Below, in pieces: positions 1 through 5,197 of a stretch of DNA of 5,366 nucleotides (the first letter of the stretch is position 1; every line of letters starts with the position of its first letter). The DNA is taken from contig JAFQLA010000004.1 of assembly GCA_017396725.1 (NCBI GenBank), positions 1 to 5,366 on the forward strand, given 5' to 3'. The position numbers and the translations under genes are program-made. Origin of the DNA: Oscillospiraceae bacterium. GTDB lineage: Bacteria; Bacillota_A; Clostridia; Oscillospirales; Oscillospiraceae. The notes under the pieces were generated by a model. That model was not told the origin of the DNA and did not search any database. It saw only the letters and a program-made list of their open reading frames with translations.

Positions 1-10
1 TTCTTGCCAT
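1..10 (-). CDS. 5' end of an unidentified downstream gene (partial, leaves the window)
   Basis: Only ATG GCA AGA plus one base is visible, giving Met-Ala-Arg. The start is credible because AGGAGAGG (19-26, read on the minus strand) lies 8 nt upstream, inside the last codons of rluB, and the ATG begins 2 nt after the rluB stop. This spacing implies translational coupling and continuation of the operon beyond the window. The product cannot be identified from three residues. In related clostridia an FAD-dependent oxidoreductase or cytidylate kinase often follows rluB, but nothing here tests that. Confidence 0.55.
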
Positions 11-12
11 TG

Positions 13-744
13 TTATTTCCTCTCCTGCCCTGCTTCACACAGAGCGCGCAGTTTTGCCGTTTCCTGCGGTGTGAGATATCTCCATTTGCCAAGGGGGATG
101 CCTTCCAGCGTCAGTTCATGCTCGGCCACGCGCTGGAGCTTTCGCACCTTCAGCCCGACGGCGGCGCACATGCGGCGGATCTGGCGGTTCTTTCCCTCGT
201 GGATCACCATGCGAAGGGTGAGAGAGTCCTTTTCTTCCTTCTCCACGCTGACCTGCGCGGGGCGGATCTTCTCGCCCCCGATATCACGAAGAGCCCCAAG
301 GCGCGCGGCTGCGCCGTCCAGCTCTCCCGCCACGGTCACAAGATAGGTCTTGTCCACCTCAAAGCCGGGGTGGATCAGGCGCTGCATCAGCTCCCCGTCG
401 TTGGTCATCAGCAGCAGACCCTCGGAATACATATCCAGCCTTCCTACGGGATAGACCCGCTCACGGCAGCCTTTCACCAGCTCCGCCACCGTCTTTCTGC
501 CCTTTTCGTCGCTGAGGGTCGTGACATAGCCGCGGGGCTTATTGAGCAGCAGATATACATGATTTCTCGCAGGCTTCACGCTCTTGCCGTCCACACGGAT
601 ATCGTCCGCTTCGGGATCTGCCTTGTCACCCACCGCCGCGGGAAAACCGTTCACCGTCACCCGCCCCGCGCTCAAAAGCTCTTCCGCCGCGCGGCGGGAG
701 CAGATGCCTGCGGCAGATATGATTTTTTGCAGTCGCTCTTCCAT
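13..744 (-). CDS. rluB: 23S rRNA pseudouridine synthase, RluB/RsuA family
   Basis: Predicted to isomerise a uridine of 23S rRNA to pseudouridine in the cytoplasm. The protein is 243 aa. An S4 RNA-binding domain spans about residues 1-48 (starts MEERLQKIISAAG, with CSRRAAEELL). A short linker leads to the catalytic domain: LLLNKPRGYVTT at 65-76, then GRLD at 101-104 with the presumed catalytic Asp104, followed by SEGLLLMTNDG. The C-terminal motif IHEGKNRQIRRM lies at 181-192. All the family landmarks are present, and the length is usual for RluB/RsuA enzymes. The ATG at 742-744 is chosen because AGGAGG sits 4 nt upstream (749-754); a frame extending to 795 has no such site and would overlap the preceding gene. 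It lies 16 nt after the carboxypeptidase stop. RsuA/RluE-type specificity (16S or another 23S site) cannot be fully excluded, but the neighbours favour RluB. Confidence 0.92.
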   Translation of the reverse strand: MEERLQKIISAAGICSRRAAEELLSAGRVTVNGFPAAVGDKADPEADDIRVDGKSVKPARNHVYLLLNKPRGYVTTLSDEKGRKTVAELVKGCRERVYPVGRLDMYSEGLLLMTNDGELMQRLIHPGFEVDKTYLVTVAGELDGAAARLGALRDIGGEKIRPAQVSVEKEEKDSLTLRMVIHEGKNRQIRRMCAAVGLKVRKLQRVAEHELTLEGIPLGKWRYLTPQETAKLRALCEAGQERK

Positions 745-760
745 AGAGCCTCCTAAAATT

Positions 761-1858
761 CTATTGCGCCGCCGCGGTAAAAAAGCGGCGGACAAGCGGG
801 ATGTGAGGCGTTTTTTGCGCCGTTTCTCCCGCGAGAAGCGCTACCGCCCCCACTTCCTCATCGTGGAGGTAAAATACCGCCTCGCCCACAGTTTCCCCCT
901 CGGAAACGGGCGCGGTGAGGGCGCTTTGCCTCACCTTTACCGAAAGGCTCTCGCCCTGCTGCAAAGGGTAGGTAAAATCCTCCGCGTACACGGCGGTCAG
1001 CGTGGGCTGCGCGCCGTTTGCAAGGCGCACCTCCCCTGCCGTTTTTCCTTTTTCTGCCGCCTTGCGGGGCGTAAAGGCGGCAAAACCGTATTCATAAAGG
1101 GCCGTGTGATCCAGCCAGTCGTTTCCGTCCTGCAGCGTCACGGCTATGAGCCGCCGCCCGGCGCGCTCTACTGCGCTCACAAGAGTCCGTCCCGCGGCGC
1201 GGGTATAGCCGGTTTTCAGCCCCACACAGCCATCCAGCATTTTCAAAAGCTTATTGTGGTTGGTAAAGCTGCGGCCCTCCACCGTTACCGATACGGTGGA
1301 AACCATGCGGCGGAAGGCTTCTTTTTCCATGGCATAGGCCGCAAGGCGCGCCATATCCCGGGCGGTGGAATAATGCCCTTCGGCGTCCAGCCCGTTGGGA
1401 TTGGCAAAGGAGGTGTGGCTCATCCCCAGTTCCTCTGCCTTTTCATTCATCATGGCGGCAAATTTCTCTGTGCTTCCCGCGCAATGATCCGCGATAGCCA
1501 GCGCCGCGTCATTGCCGGAGGCAAGCAGCAAACCGTAAAGCAGCGTCTCCAGCCTGAGTTCCTCCCCCTCTTTGAGATACATGGAGGAACCCTCGGCAAG
1601 GGTGTGCTCCCGCCGGATCGTTACCGTGTCCGAAAGGGCGCAGTTTTCCAGCGCCACCACAGCGGTCATGATCTTGGTGGTGCTGGCGATGAGCATTTCC
1701 CGATCGGCGTTCACTTCATAAAGCACCCGCCCGCTTTGGGCATCCAGCAGGATGGCAGAAGTCGCCGAAGTGCTGACAGCCTTTGCCCGACAAGGAAATA
1801 TACTTGCCAGTAATACCAGGCATAAAACGCCGGAGAAAATGCTTTTGAACCGATGCAT
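761..1858 (-). CDS. D-alanyl-D-alanine carboxypeptidase (serine peptidase family S11, DacF/DacB type)
   Basis: A penicillin-binding protein that removes the terminal D-Ala from peptidoglycan stem peptides outside the membrane. The protein is 365 aa. Residues 1-27 form a signal peptide: basic start, hydrophobic core at 8-21, and an A-K-A cleavage site before Val28. All three active-site motifs are visible: STTK at 59-62 (nucleophile Ser59, Lys62), SGN at 114-116, and KTG at 215-217. The peptidase domain runs to about residue 260, followed by a PBP5-like beta-rich C-terminal domain and a short tail (IPLVRRFF) that could touch the membrane. The ATG at 1856-1858 has AGGTGG 9 nt upstream (1868-1873). 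It sits 43 nt after ytfJ, the widest gap in the cluster, which carries an inverted repeat. Location next to ytfJ and scpAB suggests the sporulation-linked DacF/DacB role, although a vegetative DacA-like role is possible. Confidence 0.93.
   Translation of the reverse strand: MHRFKSIFSGVLCLVLLASIFPCRAKAVSTSATSAILLDAQSGRVLYEVNADREMLIASTTKIMTAVVALENCALSDTVTIRREHTLAEGSSMYLKEGEELRLETLLYGLLLASGNDAALAIADHCAGSTEKFAAMMNEKAEELGMSHTSFANPNGLDAEGHYSTARDMARLAAYAMEKEAFRRMVSTVSVTVEGRSFTNHNKLLKMLDGCVGLKTGYTRAAGRTLVSAVERAGRRLIAVTLQDGNDWLDHTALYEYGFAAFTPRKAAEKGKTAGEVRLANGAQPTLTAVYAEDFTYPLQQGESLSVKVRQSALTAPVSEGETVGEAVFYLHDEEVGAVALLAGETAQKTPHIPLVRRFFTAAAQ
769..791 (-). repeat. GC-rich inverted repeat at the 3' end of the carboxypeptidase gene
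   Basis: CCGCCGC (769-775) and GCGGCGG (785-791) are perfect 7-bp inverted arms around a 9-nt loop. The repeat lies in the last ten codons of the carboxypeptidase, just before its stop and about 15 nt upstream of the rluB ribosome binding site. On the minus strand it is followed by CGCAATAGAATTTT rather than a clean T-run, so it is at best a weak terminator. It may instead act as an RNA-stabilising or processing hairpin, or only reflect Ala/Arg codons. Confidence 0.4.
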
Positions 1859-1863
1859 ACTTA

Positions 1864-1890
1864 AGAACCACCTGTCATTTTGATGGTTCT
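1864..1890 (-). repeat. Inverted repeat overlapping the carboxypeptidase ribosome binding site
   Basis: AGAACCA (1864-1870) and TGGTTCT (1884-1890) form perfect 7-bp arms with a 13-nt loop in the 43-nt gap between ytfJ and the carboxypeptidase gene. In the mRNA the second arm contains half of the AGGTGG ribosome binding site and the loop holds the other half, so folding could reduce ribosome access. The arms could equally be a protein operator. A TATACT hexamer (1891-1896) just upstream resembles a -10 box, but I see no matching -35, so an internal promoter is not claimed. Confidence 0.45.
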
Positions 1891-1901
1891 AGTATATCCA
1901 A

Positions 1902-2282
1902 TCAGGCTTCTTCTTTTTCCGCCTTTTTCTTATTGATAAAACTTTCCACCTTGTCGATGACATCGGGAACCATGTCCACAATGCGGTCCACAGGGCCTGC
2001 GGGAGGAACTGCCACGGGAAGAACGCGCACCGTGCCGTCCTTCACCACAAGGAAGGAAACAGGGTCGATCTTCACACCGGCCGCGCCTGCGCCGCCGAAT
2101 TTTTCGCTGGGCTTGGTGCCGTAGTCACCACCGCCGCTGCCAAAGCCGAAGCTGACCTTGGAGATGGGGATCAGCGTCACACCGTCAGGGGTAGTGATGG
2201 GCTGACCGACGATGGTGTTGGCGTCCACCATTTCACGGATCTTTGCCATGCTTTCGCTCATGACTTCACTCAGCTTGTTCAT
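1902..2282 (-). CDS. ytfJ: Spore protein YtfJ/GerW family
   Basis: A small sporulation protein; in Bacillus subtilis the homologue GerW is made in the forespore and is needed for normal germination with L-alanine. Its biochemical activity is not known. The protein is 126 aa, typical for the family. Visible family signatures are GQPITTPDGVTLIPISKVSF (26-45), the glycine-rich FGFGSGGGDYG (45-55), FGGAGAAGV (62-70), and the hydrophobic strand DPVSFLVVKDG (73-83). A helical C-terminus rich in Val, Lys and Glu follows. There is no signal peptide and no long membrane segment. The ATG at 2280-2282 has AAAGGA about 8 nt upstream and lies inside the end of the DUF2953 gene (17-nt overlap), which suggests coupled translation. 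Presence of this gene is the best evidence in the window that the organism makes spores. Confidence 0.92.
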   Translation of the reverse strand: MNKLSEVMSESMAKIREMVDANTIVGQPITTPDGVTLIPISKVSFGFGSGGGDYGTKPSEKFGGAGAAGVKIDPVSFLVVKDGTVRVLPVAVPPAGPVDRIVDMVPDVIDKVESFINKKKAEKEEA

Positions 2283-2934
2283 AGTCAGATTCCTTTCTTT
2301 CGCCTGTATTCAAAGTTTTTGTTTCTTCTTTTTTTGTCAAAACCATCAGCGCGCGGATACCGGGGCCAATGAGGCCAAACACAATGGCAAATCCCGTGCC
2401 GATGCGCATGGTAACGCCCACCTTACCGCTGACGGCGGTTTTTACCGCGTCAAAATCAAAGCCCGTGTGGATGAAGGGCTTTCGGATATCCATCAGCTTT
2501 TCCAGCTGCGGCATCGCGCCCCACACCGCCTGGCTCAGCCACCCGTAAGTCTCCGCCACCTTGCTGGGGTCGTCTCCGCCCACAATGATGGAAAGCCGCA
2601 GCGGTGAGATGCGGATCCCACGGCCCACTCTCCTCAAAGTCTTTTTGATGGCAGGCCAAAGAATGCCCAGAAGCTCTTTCACCTGTTTCAAGGTGATCTT
2701 ACGCTTCTTTTTGGGAGCGGCTTCCTTAGGCTTTTGTGTTTTTTCTTTCTTTTTCTTCGGCGGCTTTTTCTTCTTCTCTTTTTTCTCTTTCGCGGGCAGG
2801 ATCTTCACCCTCAGCGGACCGACAGCAAGGGACACGGTCAGTTCCCCGCCGAATTCGATCACCGCGCCCACGCGAATGAGAGAGATGAGAAGAAAGATCA
2901 GCACAATGATGCCGATGATCTTCAGGGCAAGCAT
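2266..2934 (-). CDS. DUF2953 family membrane-anchored protein (YtfI-like)
   Basis: Function unknown. The protein is 222 aa. One hydrophobic segment at residues 4-20 anchors it, followed by a beta-rich stretch (about 22-46), then a strongly basic linker at 49-79 with 18 lysines in 31 residues. A conserved-looking C-terminal half (about 105-200) carries SPLRLSIIVGGDDPSKVAETYG and a second hydrophobic patch at 181-199; the tail is charged. DUF2953 proteins are known next to YtfJ (YtfI in B. subtilis), and that adjacency supports the call as much as the sequence does. The ATG at 2932-2934 is chosen because GGGAGG (2940-2945) lies 5 nt upstream; the in-frame GTG at 2938-2940 overlaps that site. 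The gene starts 34 nt after scpB and overlaps ytfJ by 17 nt. A sporulation role is inferred from its neighbours only. Confidence 0.8.
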   Translation of the reverse strand: MLALKIIGIIVLIFLLISLIRVGAVIEFGGELTVSLAVGPLRVKILPAKEKKEKKKKPPKKKKEKTQKPKEAAPKKKRKITLKQVKELLGILWPAIKKTLRRVGRGIRISPLRLSIIVGGDDPSKVAETYGWLSQAVWGAMPQLEKLMDIRKPFIHTGFDFDAVKTAVSGKVGVTMRIGTGFAIVFGLIGPGIRALMVLTKKEETKTLNTGERKESDYEQAE

Positions 2935-2939
2935 GCGCA

Positions 2940-2945
2940 CCTCCC
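2940..2945 (-). promoter_or_regulatory. Ribosome binding site deciding the DUF2953 start
   Basis: GGGAGG on the minus strand, 5 nt before the ATG at 2932-2934. Because it overlaps the in-frame GTG at 2938-2940, it selects the ATG and shortens the protein by two residues. Confidence 0.7.
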
Positions 2946-2968
2946 GAAAGCGTTAGCGTTTATCCGTA

Positions 2969-3592
2969 TTATTCCTCATAAGGGGCGGTTTCTTCCCCTT
3001 CCTCATTCTGATATTCACTCAGCGCGTCCACCACGAGACCGTCCTCGCTCAAGCGCATCTGTCCGTCAGTCTCCATACCGGGGATCTCAGGAAGATCTTC
3101 CAGGGAGGAAAGATGGAAGGCACGGAGGAAATTCTTGGTGGTGCGGTAGAGATGGGGTCTGCCGGGCACCTGCAGCCGTCCGCACTCCTCGATGAGCTTG
3201 CGCTCCAGCAGCAAACTTACGGTGTAGGAGCTGTCCACGCCGCGGATCTGATCGATGTAGGCGCGGGTGGTGGGCTGATAGTAAGCAATAATGGTCAGCA
3301 CCTCCAGCGCCGGCTGGGAGAGCTTGGCGGGCTTGCGGATCTCAAAGGCCTTGCGGATCACATCGGCATATTCCGGCGCGGAGCAAAGCTGATAGGAATC
3401 CTCCATCTTCAAAAGGCGCACACCGCGGCGCTCGTAAGCATAGTGGTCGGCGAGGCGCTGAAGCACCTGCTCCACCGTCTGGCGGTCCATATCCATGGCG
3501 ATGGCAATGCGGTCTACATGGATCGGCTCACCGGAGGCAAAAAGGATGCCCTCGATCATTGCCTCAATTTCTCTCAATTCCATAGATTCCAT
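2969..3592 (-). CDS. scpB: Segregation and condensation protein B (ScpB)
   Basis: Non-SMC subunit of bacterial condensin: a ScpB dimer binds ScpA and helps control the SMC ATPase ring that organises and segregates the chromosome. The protein is 207 aa, normal for the family. Two winged-helix domains are visible: the first at about 8-75 (EAMIEGILFASGEPI near its start), the second at about 91-160 with LSQPALEVLTIIAYYQP (91-107), the IRGVDSSYTV motif (116-125) and PGRPHLYRTT (143-152). An acidic tail (EDLPEIPG, then EEGEE) follows. The ATG at 3590-3592 is preferred over the ATG three codons later because GAGG (3601-3604) is 8 nt upstream. It begins 13 nt after the scpA stop, so the two are almost certainly co-translated, matching their 1:2 complex. 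Confidence 0.96.
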   Translation of the reverse strand: MESMELREIEAMIEGILFASGEPIHVDRIAIAMDMDRQTVEQVLQRLADHYAYERRGVRLLKMEDSYQLCSAPEYADVIRKAFEIRKPAKLSQPALEVLTIIAYYQPTTRAYIDQIRGVDSSYTVSLLLERKLIEECGRLQVPGRPHLYRTTKNFLRAFHLSSLEDLPEIPGMETDGQMRLSEDGLVVDALSEYQNEEGEETAPYEE

Positions 3593-3605
3593 GGAAAATA
3601 CCTCG

Positions 3606-4388
3606 TTAAGTCAAGTTTTCGGCGTCATTATCGCCTTTGGATACGGTGCAGTCCGTTTCAGAGCCTGCCAGATGAATGATCCTGGCGCGGCAAAGTTCCA
3701 GCACCGCAAGGAAGGTGGCTACCAGCTCGCTGCGGGAGCGGCTGCCCTTGAAGAGCAGCAAAAAGCGGGTGATGCCGAAGTTTTTGATGCGGGAGATGAT
3801 CTCTCTGGCCTTGTTCTCCACGGGATAGGGCTCACGGCGCACGATCTCGCTGAAGGCCTGAGAGGGCGGCGGCAGGCGCTGTTCACTGCGGTCCATCACC
3901 ATCTGCATGGCAATAAGCAGATCCGCTTTCTCCTGATCGTATTCATAGATCTTGCCCCGCTCCATAGGCTCAGGGTTTTTTGTGAGGATATTGCGGCCGA
4001 ATTCTCCCATAGGGCCCAGCTTCTCGGCGATTTTTTTCACCTTGAGATAACTCTCGTTGCGCTGGCGCTCTTCCAGAGACTTGATAAGAGCGTCCATTTC
4101 GCTCTGCGCCTCTTCATCCTCGATGGAGAGCAGCATGCGGGTCTTGATATACATCAGGTGGGATGCCATGGTGATAAACTCGCTGGCGATCTCAAGGTCC
4201 ATCTTCTGCCGCTGCTCCAGATATTCCAGATACTGATCGAGGATCAGAGAAATGGGGATATCCTGGATCTCTATTTTGTTTTTACCCAGAAGGAAAAGGA
4301 TCAGATCCAGCGGGCCTTCAAAGTCCGCCATGGTCTCTTCGCTTTTGGCGCGAACCACCTTTTCCAGCTTATAAATCGGATTGTCCAC
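3606..4388 (-). CDS. scpA: Segregation and condensation protein A (ScpA kleisin)
   Basis: The kleisin subunit that bridges the SMC heads in bacterial condensin and recruits ScpB. The protein is 260 aa. The N-terminal SMC-neck-binding region is clear: DFEGPLDLILFLLGKNKIEI (22-41), then IPISLILDQYLEYL (44-57), and EIASEFITMASHLMYIKTRM (66-85). A charged, less ordered middle (about 90-145) leads to the C-terminal winged helix (about 190-245) with SRSELVATFLAVLELCRARI. The start is taken as GTG at 4386-4388, giving M-DNPIYKLEKV. A GAGG lies 6 nt upstream (4395-4398), whereas the upstream in-frame TTG at 4398-4400 overlaps that site. The stop of the M50 gene (4397-4399) falls on the same ribosome binding site, so termination and re-initiation are probably coupled. 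The GTG start may keep expression modest. Confidence 0.96.
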   Translation of the reverse strand: MDNPIYKLEKVVRAKSEETMADFEGPLDLILFLLGKNKIEIQDIPISLILDQYLEYLEQRQKMDLEIASEFITMASHLMYIKTRMLLSIEDEEAQSEMDALIKSLEERQRNESYLKVKKIAEKLGPMGEFGRNILTKNPEPMERGKIYEYDQEKADLLIAMQMVMDRSEQRLPPPSQAFSEIVRREPYPVENKAREIISRIKNFGITRFLLLFKGSRSRSELVATFLAVLELCRARIIHLAGSETDCTVSKGDNDAENLT

Positions 4389-4394
4389 ACTGCA

Positions 4395-4398
4395 CCTC
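4395..4398 (-). promoter_or_regulatory. Ribosome binding site of scpA, overlapping the M50 stop codon
   Basis: GAGG on the minus strand lies 6 nt before the GTG start of scpA and shares bases with the TGA stop of the M50 gene (4397-4399). It decides for GTG rather than TTG as the scpA start. Confidence 0.7.
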
Positions 4399-5053
4399 AA
4401 ATCATAATGAGATCAAATAAGAAGAAAAATACAGTTTCAATAACGCGGCTGAGCCCGTCTCCCCCGATACCGGTGGCCACAAGGAGCATCAGAATCACCA
4501 TACCGTAGCGTTCAAAGCGCATAAGCTTGAGATAGGCGCTGTCGGGCAGGATGGAAAAGAGCACCTTGGAGCCGTCCAGCGGCGGGATGGGCAAAAGATT
4601 AAAGAGCCCAAGGCCCACGCTCATAAGCGCCGCCGTGAAGAAAAACTGATAGAGCCACACCGTCACCGCCGTGGCGGGCATGAAAATCTCAAAAAGCCGC
4701 ATGGCAAAAAGCAAGATCACCGCAAGCAGGAAATTGGAAACGGGGCCCGCCAGCGCCGTCAGCGCCATGCCGCGCTTGGGGTTTTTGAAATAGCGCATAT
4801 CCACCGGCACCGGCTTTGCCCAGCCGAAGCCCGCCACCAGCATGGCCGCAAGACCGAACCAGTCGATGTGGTGCAGAGGATTGAAGGAAAGGCGGTGCAT
4901 CCGCTTCGCCGTGGGATCCCCCAGCGCATAGGCCGCAAGACCGTGGCAGGTCTCATGCACCACAAGGCACAAAAGCACCGCCGCGATGCGCTGCAGCAAA
5001 CTCCACAAAAGGGAGAGATCCAAAGCGTTCCAAAGATTGAGAAGATATTGCAA
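4397..5053 (-). CDS. M50 family site-2-type intramembrane metalloprotease (YwhC-like)
   Basis: A polytopic zinc protease of the S2P/M50 group; substrate unknown. The protein is 218 aa and lacks any PDZ or CBS domain, so it belongs to the minimal form rather than RseP. The zinc motif HETCH lies at 33-37 (His33, Glu34, His37) in the first membrane segment. The third ligand is Asp160 in NLLPIPPLDGSK (152-163). Other group hallmarks are FNPLHHID (57-64), GWAKPVPVD (77-85) and AGPVSNFLLA (102-111). About five to six hydrophobic segments are visible (about 13-35, 66-80, 96-120, 128-155, 182-198, 203-218). The TTG at 5051-5053 is chosen because GGAGG (5060-5064) lies 6 nt upstream; no in-frame ATG before the HExxH motif would retain the first membrane segment. 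It is the first gene after the promoter and lies 8 nt before scpA. Confidence 0.93.
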   Translation of the reverse strand: MQYLLNLWNALDLSLLWSLLQRIAAVLLCLVVHETCHGLAAYALGDPTAKRMHRLSFNPLHHIDWFGLAAMLVAGFGWAKPVPVDMRYFKNPKRGMALTALAGPVSNFLLAVILLFAMRLFEIFMPATAVTVWLYQFFFTAALMSVGLGLFNLLPIPPLDGSKVLFSILPDSAYLKLMRFERYGMVILMLLVATGIGGDGLSRVIETVFFFLFDLIMI

Positions 5054-5059
5054 GGTAAA

Positions 5060-5064
5060 CCTCC
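5060..5064 (-). promoter_or_regulatory. Ribosome binding site supporting the TTG start of the M50 gene
   Basis: GGAGG on the minus strand, 6 nt upstream of the TTG at 5051-5053. This near-ideal site is the main reason to accept a rare TTG start. Confidence 0.75.
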
Positions 5065-5098
5065 GTATGCGCAGAAAAACCCAAAATAATTCTAGTTT

Positions 5099-5127
5099 AT
5101 TATATCAGCTTTTTCCGCCCCATACAA
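5099..5127 (-). promoter_or_regulatory. Housekeeping sigma-A promoter with extended -10 for the M50-scpAB cluster
   Basis: On the minus strand, a perfect TATAAT (5099-5104) is directly preceded by TGA, giving the extended -10 form TGn-TATAAT. A 17-nt spacer separates it from TTGTAT (5122-5127), which matches the first three bases of the TTGACA consensus. Transcription would start near 5092, giving a leader of roughly 40 nt before the TTG start of the M50 gene. Spacing, extended -10 and position all fit the main promoter of the operon. Confidence 0.7.
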
Positions 5128-5159
5128 GGAATATCTGCAGGAATCCCTGCAAAAAGCGC

Positions 5160-5191
5160 AAAAAAGAAGAGGACACCGCAGGCGGCGTTCC
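5160..5191 (-). terminator. Intrinsic terminator-like hairpin and T-tract upstream of the operon promoter
   Basis: On the minus strand GGAACGCCG (5183-5191) can pair with CGGTGTCC (5171-5178) around a 4-nt loop, with one bulged A and one G-U pair. It is followed immediately by TCTTCTTTTTT (5160-5170). It would end transcripts arriving from the right before they reach the operon promoter. The same bases also take part in a longer-range stem with 5279-5295, so it may be conditional. Confidence 0.55.
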
Positions 5192-5197
5192 ATAAGG

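Noticed and set aside
4..756. Plus-strand open frame opposite rluB
   Set aside because: It mirrors a well-supported pseudouridine synthase gene with clear S4 and catalytic motifs, and has no domain of its own.
1278..1300. Perfect 8-bp inverted repeat TCCACCGT/ACGGTGGA inside the carboxypeptidase gene
   Set aside because: It encodes alternating Thr/Val residues in a beta strand and is far from any gene boundary, so codon use explains it.
584..1813. Long plus-strand open frame opposite the carboxypeptidase
   Set aside because: It is the antisense of a gene with signal peptide and all three active-site motifs. Its own translation shows no recognisable domain and no ribosome binding site was noted.
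3495..4508. Plus-strand open frame opposite scpA and parts of its neighbours
   Set aside because: It crosses three confident minus-strand genes; its residues look like reverse-frame translation.
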